Shown here in pieces: positions 1 through 7,515 of a stretch of DNA of 64,000 bases. A model generated the notes under the pieces. The model made no database searches and was not told the origin of the DNA. It saw only the letters and a list, made by a program, of their open reading frames with translations. The position numbers were made by a program, and so were the translations under genes. The DNA is from Bradyrhizobium niftali (GTDB lineage Bacteria > Pseudomonadota > Alphaproteobacteria > Rhizobiales > Xanthobacteraceae). The stretch is from assembly GCF_004571025.1 (NCBI RefSeq), contig NZ_SPQT01000017.1, positions 1 to 64,000 of the forward strand, read 5' to 3'. Position 1 is the stretch's first letter, and each line of letters begins with the position of its first letter.

Positions 1-292
1 ACAGGAACTGCGAGGTAGGAGGAGCATGCGATGACGTAACCCCATCAACAGGTTCCAGCCGAGGTCTGCGAGAGGATGAGACGAGATGGAGGTTCGGTCT
101 TCCCGGCGCATGCGAACACTGGTGACCCAAATGGCCCAATCGAGGCCTGTCCGCTAATGAGAACGCACGCGCGCTGATATCCATGATGGCCCGGAGAAAA
201 TGCTCCAATCAAAGGCCGGATACATTGATGCAAGACCACTCACCACCTGATCGACGAACCTCTTGCTACGCACGGCCGGACCATACATGTGG

Positions 293-479
293 GTCAAAGC
301 TGGGCGTCGCAGTCGCAACGGCCAAGTCCGCAAGTGTGGGAAGCGGCCACGCGGGCCTCTTTGGAAAGGCCCGATGCTGCCATCATGCCAGTGCTTTGCC
401 CGACGGAGCAACTTTGTTCAAATGCAGAAATGAAATCTCTTCGCGCCAGCGAAGGGACATGCTCTCCGCAAGGGCGCAA
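293..479. repeat. Diverged dispersed repeat, copy 1
   Basis: This stretch resembles 902-1106 over most of its length. The best conserved parts are the gtcaaagc start, a block around 380-425 with the core ttttgcccgacgg (here ctttgcccgacgg), and the gggcgcaa end. Bases 1-292 and 480-606 show no convincing gene: the open frames there overlap on both strands, lack ribosome binding sites and have no recognisable composition. A shorter trace of the same core (gttttgcccggcg) sits near 2242. The core resembles a short repeat I associate with Bradyrhizobium intergenic DNA, but that is recollection. Confidence 0.6.
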
Positions 480-606
480 TCGCGGGATTGCGGTGACAGT
501 GCACTCAATCACCTGCTCGTCAGGCGCAAAACCTGTTCGCAATAGCAAGTTAAGTGTACGGTCACCGTAATCAAAGAGGTGAGACAAACCGTCAACGATA
601 GCGCTC

Positions 607-846
607 TCACTGCCTCTGGATGATGTCGGGCGAGTTGGTTGGCTGCGGTGGCGACGCGTCTTGGACCTGCGCAAGGTAGGCCTTGTCGTAATACGCCAAG
701 GCGAGGATATGCATGGCCCTCGCTTTTTCTGGGTCGGCTTCTGCCAGTGCCATCCGGGACGCAATTTCGGCTTGCTTCAAATAGTACTCGGCGGTCGGCA
801 CGATGGTTTCTCCCCCAACGACGCCCTCTAACGCATGGAATTGCAA
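607..846 (-). CDS. Small hypothetical protein (79 aa)
   Basis: A 79-residue soluble protein that I do not recognise. It has no signal peptide or membrane segment. The centre (residues about 18-60) is rich in Ala, Glu, Tyr and Leu, in a pattern suggesting two amphipathic helices of TPR-like character, and the tail is Pro/Gln rich. It lies between the two copies of a diverged repeat, which is typical of rapidly changing accessory DNA. The opposite strand has a longer open frame, but its composition is that of a shadow. The gene is plausible, not proven. Confidence 0.5.
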   Translation of the reverse strand: MQFHALEGVVGGETIVPTAEYYLKQAEIASRMALAEADPEKARAMHILALAYYDKAYLAQVQDASPPQPTNSPDIIQRQ

Positions 847-901
847 CTTGTTCCCGGGATAGATTCAAATTTCCGAGGCGGGCTTACCTAATCTGCCCAG
901 C

Positions 902-1106
902 GTCAAAAGCCGGCGTCGCAGTCGCAGCATCTAAAGTCCGCAAGGGTCAGAAGCGGCCCTGCGGGGCTCTCTGGGAAATGCCCGATGTTGCCATCATGCC
1001 AGTGTTTTGCCCGACGGCGCAACTTTATTCAAATGCAGCAAATCGGATTTGGCGGAACGAAATCTGTTCGCGCCAGGATGGGACATGCCCTCCCATGAGG
1101 GCGCAA
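902..1106. repeat. Diverged dispersed repeat, copy 2
   Basis: Second copy of the repeat at 293-479, in the same orientation. Matching blocks include the cgtcgcagtcgca stretch, the cccgatg(t/c)tgccatcatgcc block, the (t/c)tttgcccgacgg core and the final gggcgcaa. It has small insertions relative to copy 1 and ends about 25 bases before the ribosome binding site of the gene at 1132. It may therefore contribute to that gene's promoter region. Confidence 0.6.
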
Positions 1107-1131
1107 CCGGAAAGGTTCGGAGAGAACGTCG

Positions 1132-1317
1132 ATGTACTACGTCGCCGCCGCATTGCTGGGGTTGTCGGGACTGTTCTATTCCGCGAGCCATCACGAGCTC
1201 GGCCAGTTCGGCGCGGACGTGTGCCGCTACGGCGGCGCGTTCTGCGACAATCCCGTGGTCGTCTTCACCGGCGCGGCGCTGGCCGCGGCCTGGGGCATGT
1301 TCGTCAGCATCAAGTAG
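1132..1317 (+). CDS. Small membrane protein (61 aa)
   Basis: A 61-residue protein with a hydrophobic N-terminal segment (residues about 2-17) and a second one near the C-terminus (about 41-58), joined by a short hydrophilic loop holding two Cys (around C31 and C38) that could form a disulfide. The start is supported by a ggagag ribosome binding site about 5 bases upstream. No family is recognised. The two-helix hairpin with a Cys-containing loop suggests an inner-membrane protein with a periplasmic loop. Confidence 0.6.
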   Translation: MYYVAAALLGLSGLFYSASHHELGQFGADVCRYGGAFCDNPVVVFTGAALAAAWGMFVSIK

Positions 1318-1329
1318 CCGGACGCCGCC

Positions 1330-1473
1330 TCACGTCTCGTTGTTCTCATAGCGCTCGCGCACGATGCTGTCGGCGACATGCCGCTCGGTGCGGCTGCGGT
1401 AGCGGTTGCGCAGCACGCCATAGATCAGCGCCGCCAGCAGGACGAAGGCGCCGATGAAGACGACGGCTTCCAG
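1330..1473 (-). CDS. Small single-pass membrane protein, possible CTG start (47 aa)
   Basis: An open frame that gene callers would miss because it has no ATG, GTG or TTG. Translated from a CTG at 1471-1473 it gives a hydrophobic helix (residues about 3-19) followed by a strongly charged Arg/Glu-rich tail ending in Glu-Asn-Asn-Glu-Thr. A ggagggg sequence lies 1-5 bases upstream of the CTG, and an in-frame TGA lies six codons further up, so the frame cannot extend. Small one-helix proteins with a charged tail of this kind are common hypothetical genes in rhizobia. A mutated ATG or a base-call error is the main alternative. Confidence 0.4.
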   Translation of the reverse strand: MEAVVFIGAFVLLAALIYGVLRNRYRSRTERHVADSIVRERYENNET

Positions 1474-1492
1474 GCCCCTCCGGCTATATCAG

Positions 1493-1666
1493 CTACACCG
1501 CGAGCTCCTTGCGGACGGCCGCGGCCGAATTGCCGACCTTGTCGACGGCCTTTTGCAACTCCTCTTTCGACACGCCGAGCGCATGGGTCCAGTATTTGAC
1601 CTCGAAGGCCTCGTCCATGTTGATCTTGCTGCGGTCCGGCTGCGCGCGCTTCGTCAGATTGTCCAT
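1493..1666 (-). CDS. DUF3606 family protein (57 aa)
   Basis: A 57-residue protein with the DUF3606 pattern: an N-terminal basic stretch, then an acidic stretch leading into a Tyr-Trp-Thr motif (Y25-W26-T27), a short helix with GVSKEEL, and the typical VGNSAAAV ending. Family members are about 55-70 residues, so it looks complete. Function unknown; the family is widespread in rhizobia, often as several paralogues. A second member follows at 1739-1930 on the same strand, upstream in the direction of transcription, suggesting a small paralogous cluster. Confidence 0.75.
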   Translation of the reverse strand: MDNLTKRAQPDRSKINMDEAFEVKYWTHALGVSKEELQKAVDKVGNSAAAVRKELAV

Positions 1667-1738
1667 CGCCCAATTCCTCGCTTCCTGAAAACGGGAAACG
1701 TCGTCATCGGCACGCCGTTCCTAAATCCGGCCGGCGGC

Positions 1739-1930
1739 TTACGCCTCCAGCTTGCCGGGTCTCGCGGCGGCCACTTCCTTGACGAGGGCCGAGATCGAAT
1801 TGCCTGATTTCCGAAGCGCATCGGCGAACTGATCGGGCGACAGCTTAAGGCGCTTGCGCAGGGTCTTGACCTGCACCTTGTCGCTCAAGTCGAGCGAATT
1901 GCGAAGATTGACCGGCTTGAGCCTGTTCAT
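1739..1930 (-). CDS. DUF3606-like protein (63 aa)
   Basis: The chosen start is the Met at 1930, where the family-like sequence begins; an earlier in-frame Met at 1981 would add 17 residues with no family resemblance. Residues about 8-55 follow the DUF3606 layout (DLSDKVQV, then a basic helix, LKLSPDQF, then KSGNSISALVKEV), although the Tyr-Trp pair is replaced by Thr-Leu. It probably arose by duplication with the neighbour at 1493-1666, about 70 bases downstream. No function can be assigned. Confidence 0.65.
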   Translation of the reverse strand: MNRLKPVNLRNSLDLSDKVQVKTLRKRLKLSPDQFADALRKSGNSISALVKEVAAARPGKLEA

Positions 1931-2182
1931 GTGCGTCTCTGCTGCCGAGGGGATGGGGCCGAACTGCGACAAAGCGAACATGACGCGCCGCCGTCGCGAT
2001 GGTGACCGTCCCGCTCCTCGCGAAGAGGCGTCGCCACAAAGTCAACATGCGCGGCGAAGCGGCGTTCCTCCGCGTCCGGAATTATCGCTCAAAGGGAATG
2101 AACACCTCGCGGGTGCCGGAGAAGGCGTCAGCCCACCAGTGTGCGGTCCGTTTCGAACGGAGCTGCACAGGCGCAAAAGAAA

Positions 2183-2209
2183 AGCCCGCCACCGGTCACG
2201 GCGCGGGCT
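2183..2209 (-). terminator. Intrinsic terminator without an associated gene
   Basis: Read on the minus strand, agcccgc and gcgggct form a 7-base-pair stem followed at once by ttttctttt, a textbook rho-independent terminator. No minus-strand gene ends just before it. The 1931-2327 stretch otherwise holds no convincing gene. A minus-strand small RNA, or the remains of a lost gene, would explain it. Confidence 0.6.
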
Positions 2210-2339
2210 CGACGATGTCTGTGATGGTGCCACTCTGGAGATGTTTTGCCCGGCGCGTCAAACAAGACGGCGCAGCATCGGCTTCGGCGGACGGCACGAC
2301 TCCGGCCACCGCAGGAACTTTGCGGCCATGAACGCGCTT

Positions 2340-2385
2340 AAGATCTGGATTCTTAAGACTTGGATTCTTAAAGATCTGGATTCGC
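2340..2385 (+). repeat. Three tandem 15-16 bp units in front of the Nramp gene
   Basis: Unit 1 (2340-2354) is aagatctggattctt, unit 2 (2355-2369) is aagacttggattctt, and unit 3 (2370-2385) is aaagatctggattcgc with one additional a. In the frame of the ATG at 2328 the units encode repeats of the type Lys-Ile/Thr-Trp-Ile-Leu. The extra base in unit 3 moves this frame off the Nramp frame. Confidence 0.8.
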
Positions 2386-2403
2386 AATTCCGGAAGGTCC
2401 GCC

Positions 2404-3711
2404 CTGAAACACCGCCCCGCCAAGAACGACAGCGCCGACGCACCGACGAAGTTCGCGCCGACGCTGCTGCAACGACTGGGCCCCGGCCTCGTCACCGGGG
2501 CGGCGGACGACGATCCCTCCGGCATCGCCACCTATTCGCAGGCCGGCGCACAATTCGGCTACGGGCTGCTCTGGACGGTGTTTCTGACCACGCCGTTCAT
2601 GATCGCCATTCAACTCGTCAGCGCGCAGATCGGCCGGGTTACCGGAAAAGGGCTTGCCGCCAACGTGATGCGGATCGCGCCGCGCTGGGCGGTGCTGGCG
2701 CTCGTCGGCCTACTGGTCGCCGCGAACACCTTCAACATCGCCGCCGACATCGCCGCGATGGCCGAGGCGCTCTCGCTCGTCATCGGCGGTCTCAACCACG
2801 AGCACGCGCTGATCTTCGCGGCGGGCTCGACCCTGCTCCAGGTGTTCCTGCCCTATCGCCGCTATTCGCCGGTGCTGAAATTCCTCACCTTGGCGCTGTT
2901 CGCCTATGTCGCGACCGCCTTCACCGTGAAGATCCCGTGGAGCACGGCGTTGCTCGCCGCGGTGTGGCCGAAGGCGAATGTCAGCGCCGACTATTTCATG
3001 ATGGTGGTCGCCGTGCTCGGCACCACCATCAGCCCCTATCTGTTCTTCTGGCAGGCCTCGCAGGAAGTCGAGGAGATGAACCAGGGCAAGCGCGACAAGC
3101 CGCTGCGCGAGGAGACGCGGCGCGGCGGCGATCCCGAGCTCGCGCGCATCAAGGCCGACACCACGCTCGGCATGCTGCTGTCGAACGGCATCGCCTTCTT
3201 CATCATCCTGACCACGGCGTCGGTGCTGAACGCCAACGGCGTCACCCGCATCAGTTCGGCGACCGAAGCGGCCGAGGCGCTGCGGCCGCTCGCCGGCGAC
3301 TTCACCTTCGCCTTGTTCGCGCTCGGCATCATCGGCACGGGCCTGCTCGCGATCCCGGTGCTGGCGGGCTCGGCCGCTTACGGGGTTGCGGAGATCTTCG
3401 GCTGGCGCGCCACGCTCGAGGCAAAGCCCGAGAAGGCGGTCGGCTTCTACACCATCATCGCGGCCGCGACCGCGATCGGCTTCGGCCTCGGCTTCACCGG
3501 CATCGACTCGATCCACATGCTGGTCTGGAGCGCCGTGCTCAACGGCATCGTCGCCGTTCCGATCATGGCGATGATGATGCTGATCGTCTCGAGCCGCACG
3601 ATCATGGGCCGTTTCAGGGCCCGGTCGTGGCTGGTCGCGCTGGGCTGGCTCGGCACCGCGCTGATGGCGCTGGCCGTCCTCGCTCTGCTCGGCTCGTCGG
3701 CGATGGGCTGA
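2404..3711 (+). CDS. Nramp-family divalent metal transporter, 5' end uncertain
   Basis: Polytopic membrane protein of the Nramp (SLC11) family, proton-coupled uptake of divalent metal ions. The frame carries LGPGLVTGAADDDPSGIATYSQ-type sequence from about 2476 on (the first-helix motif, DPSG here where classical manganese Nramps have DPGN), and about eleven hydrophobic helices follow. The DPSG variant is typical of a divergent subgroup, so the transported ion is uncertain. No ATG, GTG or TTG lies upstream of this conserved helix in frame: CTG 2404 has ggaagg 6 bases before it, GTG 2578 would cut off the metal-binding helix, and ATG 2328 would fit if one base in the tandem repeat at 2340-2385 were absent. 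I give the CTG-based span. A genuine N-terminal frameshift is possible. Confidence 0.75.
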   Translation: MKHRPAKNDSADAPTKFAPTLLQRLGPGLVTGAADDDPSGIATYSQAGAQFGYGLLWTVFLTTPFMIAIQLVSAQIGRVTGKGLAANVMRIAPRWAVLALVGLLVAANTFNIAADIAAMAEALSLVIGGLNHEHALIFAAGSTLLQVFLPYRRYSPVLKFLTLALFAYVATAFTVKIPWSTALLAAVWPKANVSADYFMMVVAVLGTTISPYLFFWQASQEVEEMNQGKRDKPLREETRRGGDPELARIKADTTLGMLLSNGIAFFIILTTASVLNANGVTRISSATEAAEALRPLAGDFTFALFALGIIGTGLLAIPVLAGSAAYGVAEIFGWRATLEAKPEKAVGFYTIIAAATAIGFGLGFTGIDSIHMLVWSAVLNGIVAVPIMAMMMLIVSSRTIMGRFRARSWLVALGWLGTALMALAVLALLGSSAMG

Positions 3712-3935
3712 CTAACCTTGCGACAATGCCGCCGAAATCTGCGATGCGACGACGAAGGCCGCAAACACGGCCGGCACGCTGATGAACCGCAAAAACTGGT
3801 CTATCGAAAGCAGATCATAGCTGTCCCCACCTGCTGCGGGCTTCACGCCGGTCCGTGGTTGGCTTAACAGTTGGCCAGGGTCGGGCCTGCGATTGGCCAC
3901 AAGAAAAGAAGCCCGACCAGACGACAGGGAGCGAC

Positions 3936-5150
3936 ATGACCAAATCATCAAAAGCAACAAGCCTTGAAATCCTCGCCTGCGATGCCGGCTGGAGAAACTA
4001 CCACTTCGTCAAGCTGACGACCGACGACGGCGTCGTCGGCTGGAGCGAGTTCGATGAAGGGTTTGGCTCACCCGGTGTTGGCGCGGCGATCCAGCGCCTG
4101 TCCACCCGCATCATCGGGCAGAATATCTTCCAGCATGAGCGCATCTACGCCGAGCTGTTCGCCGCCACGCGTCCCGCGGCCGGCGGGGTGGTAGCGCAAG
4201 CGCTCGGGGCGATCGAGAACGCCCTGCTCGATGCCAAGGCGAAGTCTCTCGGCGTGCCCTGCTATGAGCTGCTCGGCGGCAAAATCCGTGACCGCGTCCG
4301 GGTGTATTGGTCGCATTGCGCGACGTGGCGGATCAATCATCCGTCCTGGTACAAGCCGCCGATCGAAAGCCTCGACGGCGTCAAGGCGATGGGCCGCGAG
4401 GTGCGCGAGAAGAAGTTCACCGCGCTCAAGACCAACATCTTCTCCTACGACGACGGCAAGCCGACCGGCTGGCGGCCCGGCTTCGGCTCGCCCTTCGCAC
4501 CCGAGATCAACGTCGACCGCAAGATCCTGCGCGACCTGCGCATGCATCTGGAAGCGATCCGCGACGGCGCGGGCCCCGACGTCGACATCCTGCTCGACTG
4601 CAACTTCAACGCCAAGACCGAGGGTTACCTGAAGATCCTGCGCACCATCGCGGACCTCGACATGTTCTGGATCGAGATCGATAGTTTCAATCCGGAGGCG
4701 CTCGGCTACATCCGCAGGCAGAGCCCGCATCCGATCTCGTCCTGCGAGACCCTGCTGGGCCTGCGTGAATTCCTGCCCTATTTCCATGAGCAGGCGATGG
4801 ACGTCGCGATCATCGACACGCCCTGGAACGGCGTCTGGCAGTCGATGAAGATCGCAGCCGCCGCAGAAGCGTTCGAGGTCAACGTCGCCCCGCACAACTT
4901 CTACGGCCATCTCTGCTCGTTGATGAACGCGCATTTCTGCGCGGTCGTTCCGAACCTGCGCATCATGGAGATCGACATCGATCGCCTGTCCTGGGATCGC
5001 GAGCTGTTCACGCACGAGCCGGAAATCCAGAATGGCCATCTGATCATTCCGGATCGGCCCGGCTGGGGCACCGAGCCGAACGAGGAGGCGCTGCGCGCGC
5101 ATCCGCCGAAGACGAGCGGGGGGCTTCTCAACTATGGTCGCAAGAGCTGA
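3936..5150 (+). CDS. Mandelate racemase/muconate lactonizing (enolase superfamily) enzyme
   Basis: A 404-residue enolase-superfamily enzyme, acting by abstraction of a proton alpha to a carboxylate. The N-terminal capping domain is residues about 5-135 and the barrel follows. Metal ligands are visible as Asp in LLDCNFNA, Glu in FWIEID and Glu in SSCETLLG; a Lys in FTALKTN and a His in NVAPHNFYG are candidate acid/base residues, which suggests an acid-sugar dehydratase or racemase. The start at 3936 is preferred over an earlier in-frame ATG (3855) because it follows agggagcg and begins the family homology. Substrate unknown; the neighbours give no hint. Confidence 0.8.
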   Translation: MTKSSKATSLEILACDAGWRNYHFVKLTTDDGVVGWSEFDEGFGSPGVGAAIQRLSTRIIGQNIFQHERIYAELFAATRPAAGGVVAQALGAIENALLDAKAKSLGVPCYELLGGKIRDRVRVYWSHCATWRINHPSWYKPPIESLDGVKAMGREVREKKFTALKTNIFSYDDGKPTGWRPGFGSPFAPEINVDRKILRDLRMHLEAIRDGAGPDVDILLDCNFNAKTEGYLKILRTIADLDMFWIEIDSFNPEALGYIRRQSPHPISSCETLLGLREFLPYFHEQAMDVAIIDTPWNGVWQSMKIAAAAEAFEVNVAPHNFYGHLCSLMNAHFCAVVPNLRIMEIDIDRLSWDRELFTHEPEIQNGHLIIPDRPGWGTEPNEEALRAHPPKTSGGLLNYGRKS

Positions 5151-5156
5151 CGAGAA

Positions 5157-5441
5157 CTACGGCGTCACGGGATTGACGGTCGGGGACGTCTTCGGTCCCG
5201 GCCGCTCCGGCTCGACCGGCGATTTCGGTTCGGTGGGAAGCACCTTGGCGCCGGCAGCATGTGCCGCCTCACCTGTGGTCGCATACATCGCGACATGGGC
5301 CGGCTGCGTCTTGGCCCGGCTCCACGGCCCGTGATCCACGATCAGCATCGCAGCAATCGTCAAGGCGGCCACGATCAACGCGATCACGCCGGGATGACGA
5401 AGCGCCGTGGACATGGAGTTAGCGAAGCGATCAGCTGCCAT
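5157..5441 (-). CDS. Small membrane-anchored hypothetical protein (94 aa)
   Basis: A 94-residue protein with a single hydrophobic segment at residues about 16-35 and a Pro-rich C-terminal half (repeated Pro, Glu and Thr), consistent with an inner-membrane anchor and an extended periplasmic tail. It converges with the enolase-superfamily gene, ending only 6 bases from its stop. I recognise no domain. Confidence 0.5.
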   Translation of the reverse strand: MAADRFANSMSTALRHPGVIALIVAALTIAAMLIVDHGPWSRAKTQPAHVAMYATTGEAAHAAGAKVLPTEPKSPVEPERPGPKTSPTVNPVTP

Positions 5442-5554
5442 CGAAGGATCCGTGCTTTTTCCTCTCGCAGGTTAATTCAATGACGTCCCGCGAGTTCCAG
5501 CTTCGCCGAAGCAAGTTCCAAGCCAGCGCAGGGGAACCTCGCCCCCGCGCCCGT

Positions 5555-6097
5555 TCACTTTTTGACGTCGGGCCGCGCATCGCCGACAAACCTGTCGCGG
5601 TTCGGCATCTTCACGGCCGCAAGCGATTTCGCGTCGAGCGTCGCGTCCGCTCCAACCAGCCCGTTCAGGTTCAGGACATAGGCGGAAACCGCATAGACAT
5701 CCTCATCGCTCAGCGACTGCGGCGCATTCTGCGGCATGGCGCGACGGATATAATCGAACAGCGTCGGCGCATAAGGCCAATAGCTGCCGACAGTACGAAT
5801 GGGCTTGGCCGCTCCGATCGTGCCTTGACCGCCGGCAAGCCGATCACCCAGGCCGCCCTCGCCTTTCTCGCCGTGACACGAGGCACATTGCTCGGCGAAC
5901 ACTTCACGGCCACGGCTGACTGAACCCCTCCCCTTCGGCAGATTGCTGCCGTCGCGCCCGATATCGATATTCCAACCCGCGATCTCGGCGGGCGTCGCCG
6001 GCCGACCGATACCATAAGGGCTTTGCGCCTGCGCTCCGCTCCCACAGGCACACAGCACGATTGCTAATGCGATACCGCACATCTCACGCAAGCGCAT
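5555..6097 (-). CDS. soxD: SoxD-like cytochrome c subunit of sulfane/sulfite dehydrogenase
   Basis: A 180-residue periplasmic cytochrome c with a signal peptide (residues about 1-24, ending AQAQ) and one haem-binding CASCH motif near residue 72; a Met-containing segment further on (RAMPQNAP) can supply the distal ligand. It overlaps the end of the molybdoenzyme gene by 14 bases, so the two are translationally coupled, and the pair matches SoxCD or SorAB: the Mo subunit oxidises a sulfur compound and this cytochrome passes electrons to the respiratory chain. At 180 residues it is shorter than Paracoccus SoxD, which has two haem domains. Confidence 0.8.
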   Translation of the reverse strand: MRLREMCGIALAIVLCACGSGAQAQSPYGIGRPATPAEIAGWNIDIGRDGSNLPKGRGSVSRGREVFAEQCASCHGEKGEGGLGDRLAGGQGTIGAAKPIRTVGSYWPYAPTLFDYIRRAMPQNAPQSLSDEDVYAVSAYVLNLNGLVGADATLDAKSLAAVKMPNRDRFVGDARPDVKK

Positions 6098-7355
6098 TGG
6101 TCACCTCGCCGTCCGCCGCGATGCGCCAGGGCCAGATCGCATTGTTGTGGTAGAAATAATTCTCGCCGCGCACCGCGAGCAGTTCGGCCAGCGTCGGCTG
6201 CACATAGCCGGTCTCGTCAATGGCGCGGCTCTGGATCACAGCGGGCTTGCCGTCCCATTGCCACGGCAAGCGGAAGCGTGTCAGGGCACGCGTCAGCACC
6301 GGCTCTTGCAATCGCGCGTCCTGCCAGTTCCTCCCGTCGTCGACGGACACCTCGACGCGGGCGATCTTGCCGTGCCCGCTCCAGGCGATGCCGGTGACCT
6401 CGTGGAAGCCGGGCGCGCTCAGACGCTGACCGCCGGATGGACGGGTGATGATCGACTTCGCTTCCATGTAGAAGGAGAACTCCCGTGCCGTGCCGTCAGG
6501 CAGGAGATCGGTGTATTTCGAAGTCTCCTCGCGCGAATACACGGGCTCGGCAGTCACATGCAGGCGGCGCAGCCATTTCACGCTCATGTTGCCTTCGAAG
6601 CCCGGCAGGAACAGCCGCAGCGGATATCCTTGCTGCGGACGCAGCCGCTCGCCGTTCTGGCTGTAGACCAGCATGGCGTCCTCGAGGCATTTCTCGATCG
6701 GAATGCTGCGCGTCAGCGCGGCCGCGTCGGCGCCCTCGGCAACCACCCATTTGGCCTCCGGCTTCAACCCCGCCTCCTGAAGCACCAGCTTCAGGCTGAC
6801 GCCGGTCCATTCCGCGCAGCTCACCAGGCCGACGAGGTCCGATGCCGTCTTGCCATAGGGTTTGGTGTAACCGGGATTGCCGGAGCACTCGAGAAAGTGG
6901 ATGCGCGACTCCGACGGGAAGCGCCGCAGATCGTCGATGGTGAAGATCAGGGGCCGTTCGACAAGGCCGTGAAGCATCAACCGGTGCTGCGCCGGATCAA
7001 TGGTCGGGACGCCGCCATGATGCCGCTCATAGAACAGCCCGTTCGGCGTGATGATGCCGTCGAGCTCCTGCAGGGGCGTCCGGCTGGACGCCGAGATATA
7101 TTGCTTGAGAGTCTTCGAGATGTTCTTGACGACGCCCTCCTCGAAGGGCGATGGCGCACCATAGAGCTGGCCTCCCGTCGGCTCGCCCGGCGCCTTCATC
7201 CATTCGGGAATGCCGGGAGGAAGGTTATTCGTCTCTGCCCCCGCGGCCGCGCCCGCGCCAAGAAGGGCGCCGCTCGCCACTGCGGTGCCGCCTTTCAGGA
7301 AGCGACGGCGTGTTGTTGGCGCAGATTTATCGTCGACGTCGATCGGGCTGCTCAT
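6084..7355 (-). CDS. soxC: SoxC-type sulfite/sulfane dehydrogenase molybdenum subunit
   Basis: A 423-residue enzyme with a twin-arginine signal (TTRRRFLKGG, residues about 14-23), so it is exported folded with its cofactor. The sulfite-oxidase fold follows: a Moco domain with the cofactor-binding Cys in HFLECSGNPG (about residue 156) and a C-terminal dimerisation domain with the DDGRNWQDA stretch. The length and the residues around the Cys fit SoxC. The first gene of a two-gene operon with the cytochrome at 5555. No soxXYZAB genes are nearby, so the pair could serve as a stand-alone sulfite dehydrogenase (SorAB-like). Confidence 0.88.
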   Translation of the reverse strand: MSSPIDVDDKSAPTTRRRFLKGGTAVASGALLGAGAAAGAETNNLPPGIPEWMKAPGEPTGGQLYGAPSPFEEGVVKNISKTLKQYISASSRTPLQELDGIITPNGLFYERHHGGVPTIDPAQHRLMLHGLVERPLIFTIDDLRRFPSESRIHFLECSGNPGYTKPYGKTASDLVGLVSCAEWTGVSLKLVLQEAGLKPEAKWVVAEGADAAALTRSIPIEKCLEDAMLVYSQNGERLRPQQGYPLRLFLPGFEGNMSVKWLRRLHVTAEPVYSREETSKYTDLLPDGTAREFSFYMEAKSIITRPSGGQRLSAPGFHEVTGIAWSGHGKIARVEVSVDDGRNWQDARLQEPVLTRALTRFRLPWQWDGKPAVIQSRAIDETGYVQPTLAELLAVRGENYFYHNNAIWPWRIAADGEVTNALA

Positions 7356-7515
7356 TGCGGATCCTCGGCTGAAGCTCGACCCGCATGAAACCCTCGGCGA
7401 ACTGCATTTGCAATTCGCAGCTGTTTCAAAAGCAGTCGATTTCGATCACGACTGATCTAAATCCGCCCGCAGTGACAGCAGTTCCCTTCTTTGCAATGCA
7501 CAAACGGCGCGCACG

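Noticed and set aside
2710..3516. Minus-strand open frame in the Nramp gene
   Set aside because: Strongly biased composition and complete overlap with a well-supported transporter gene.
1854..3782. Long plus-strand open frame in Arg-rich composition over the Nramp region
   Set aside because: It is a shadow of the Nramp gene: Arg/His-rich, no family pattern, and the Nramp frame has clear membrane helices.
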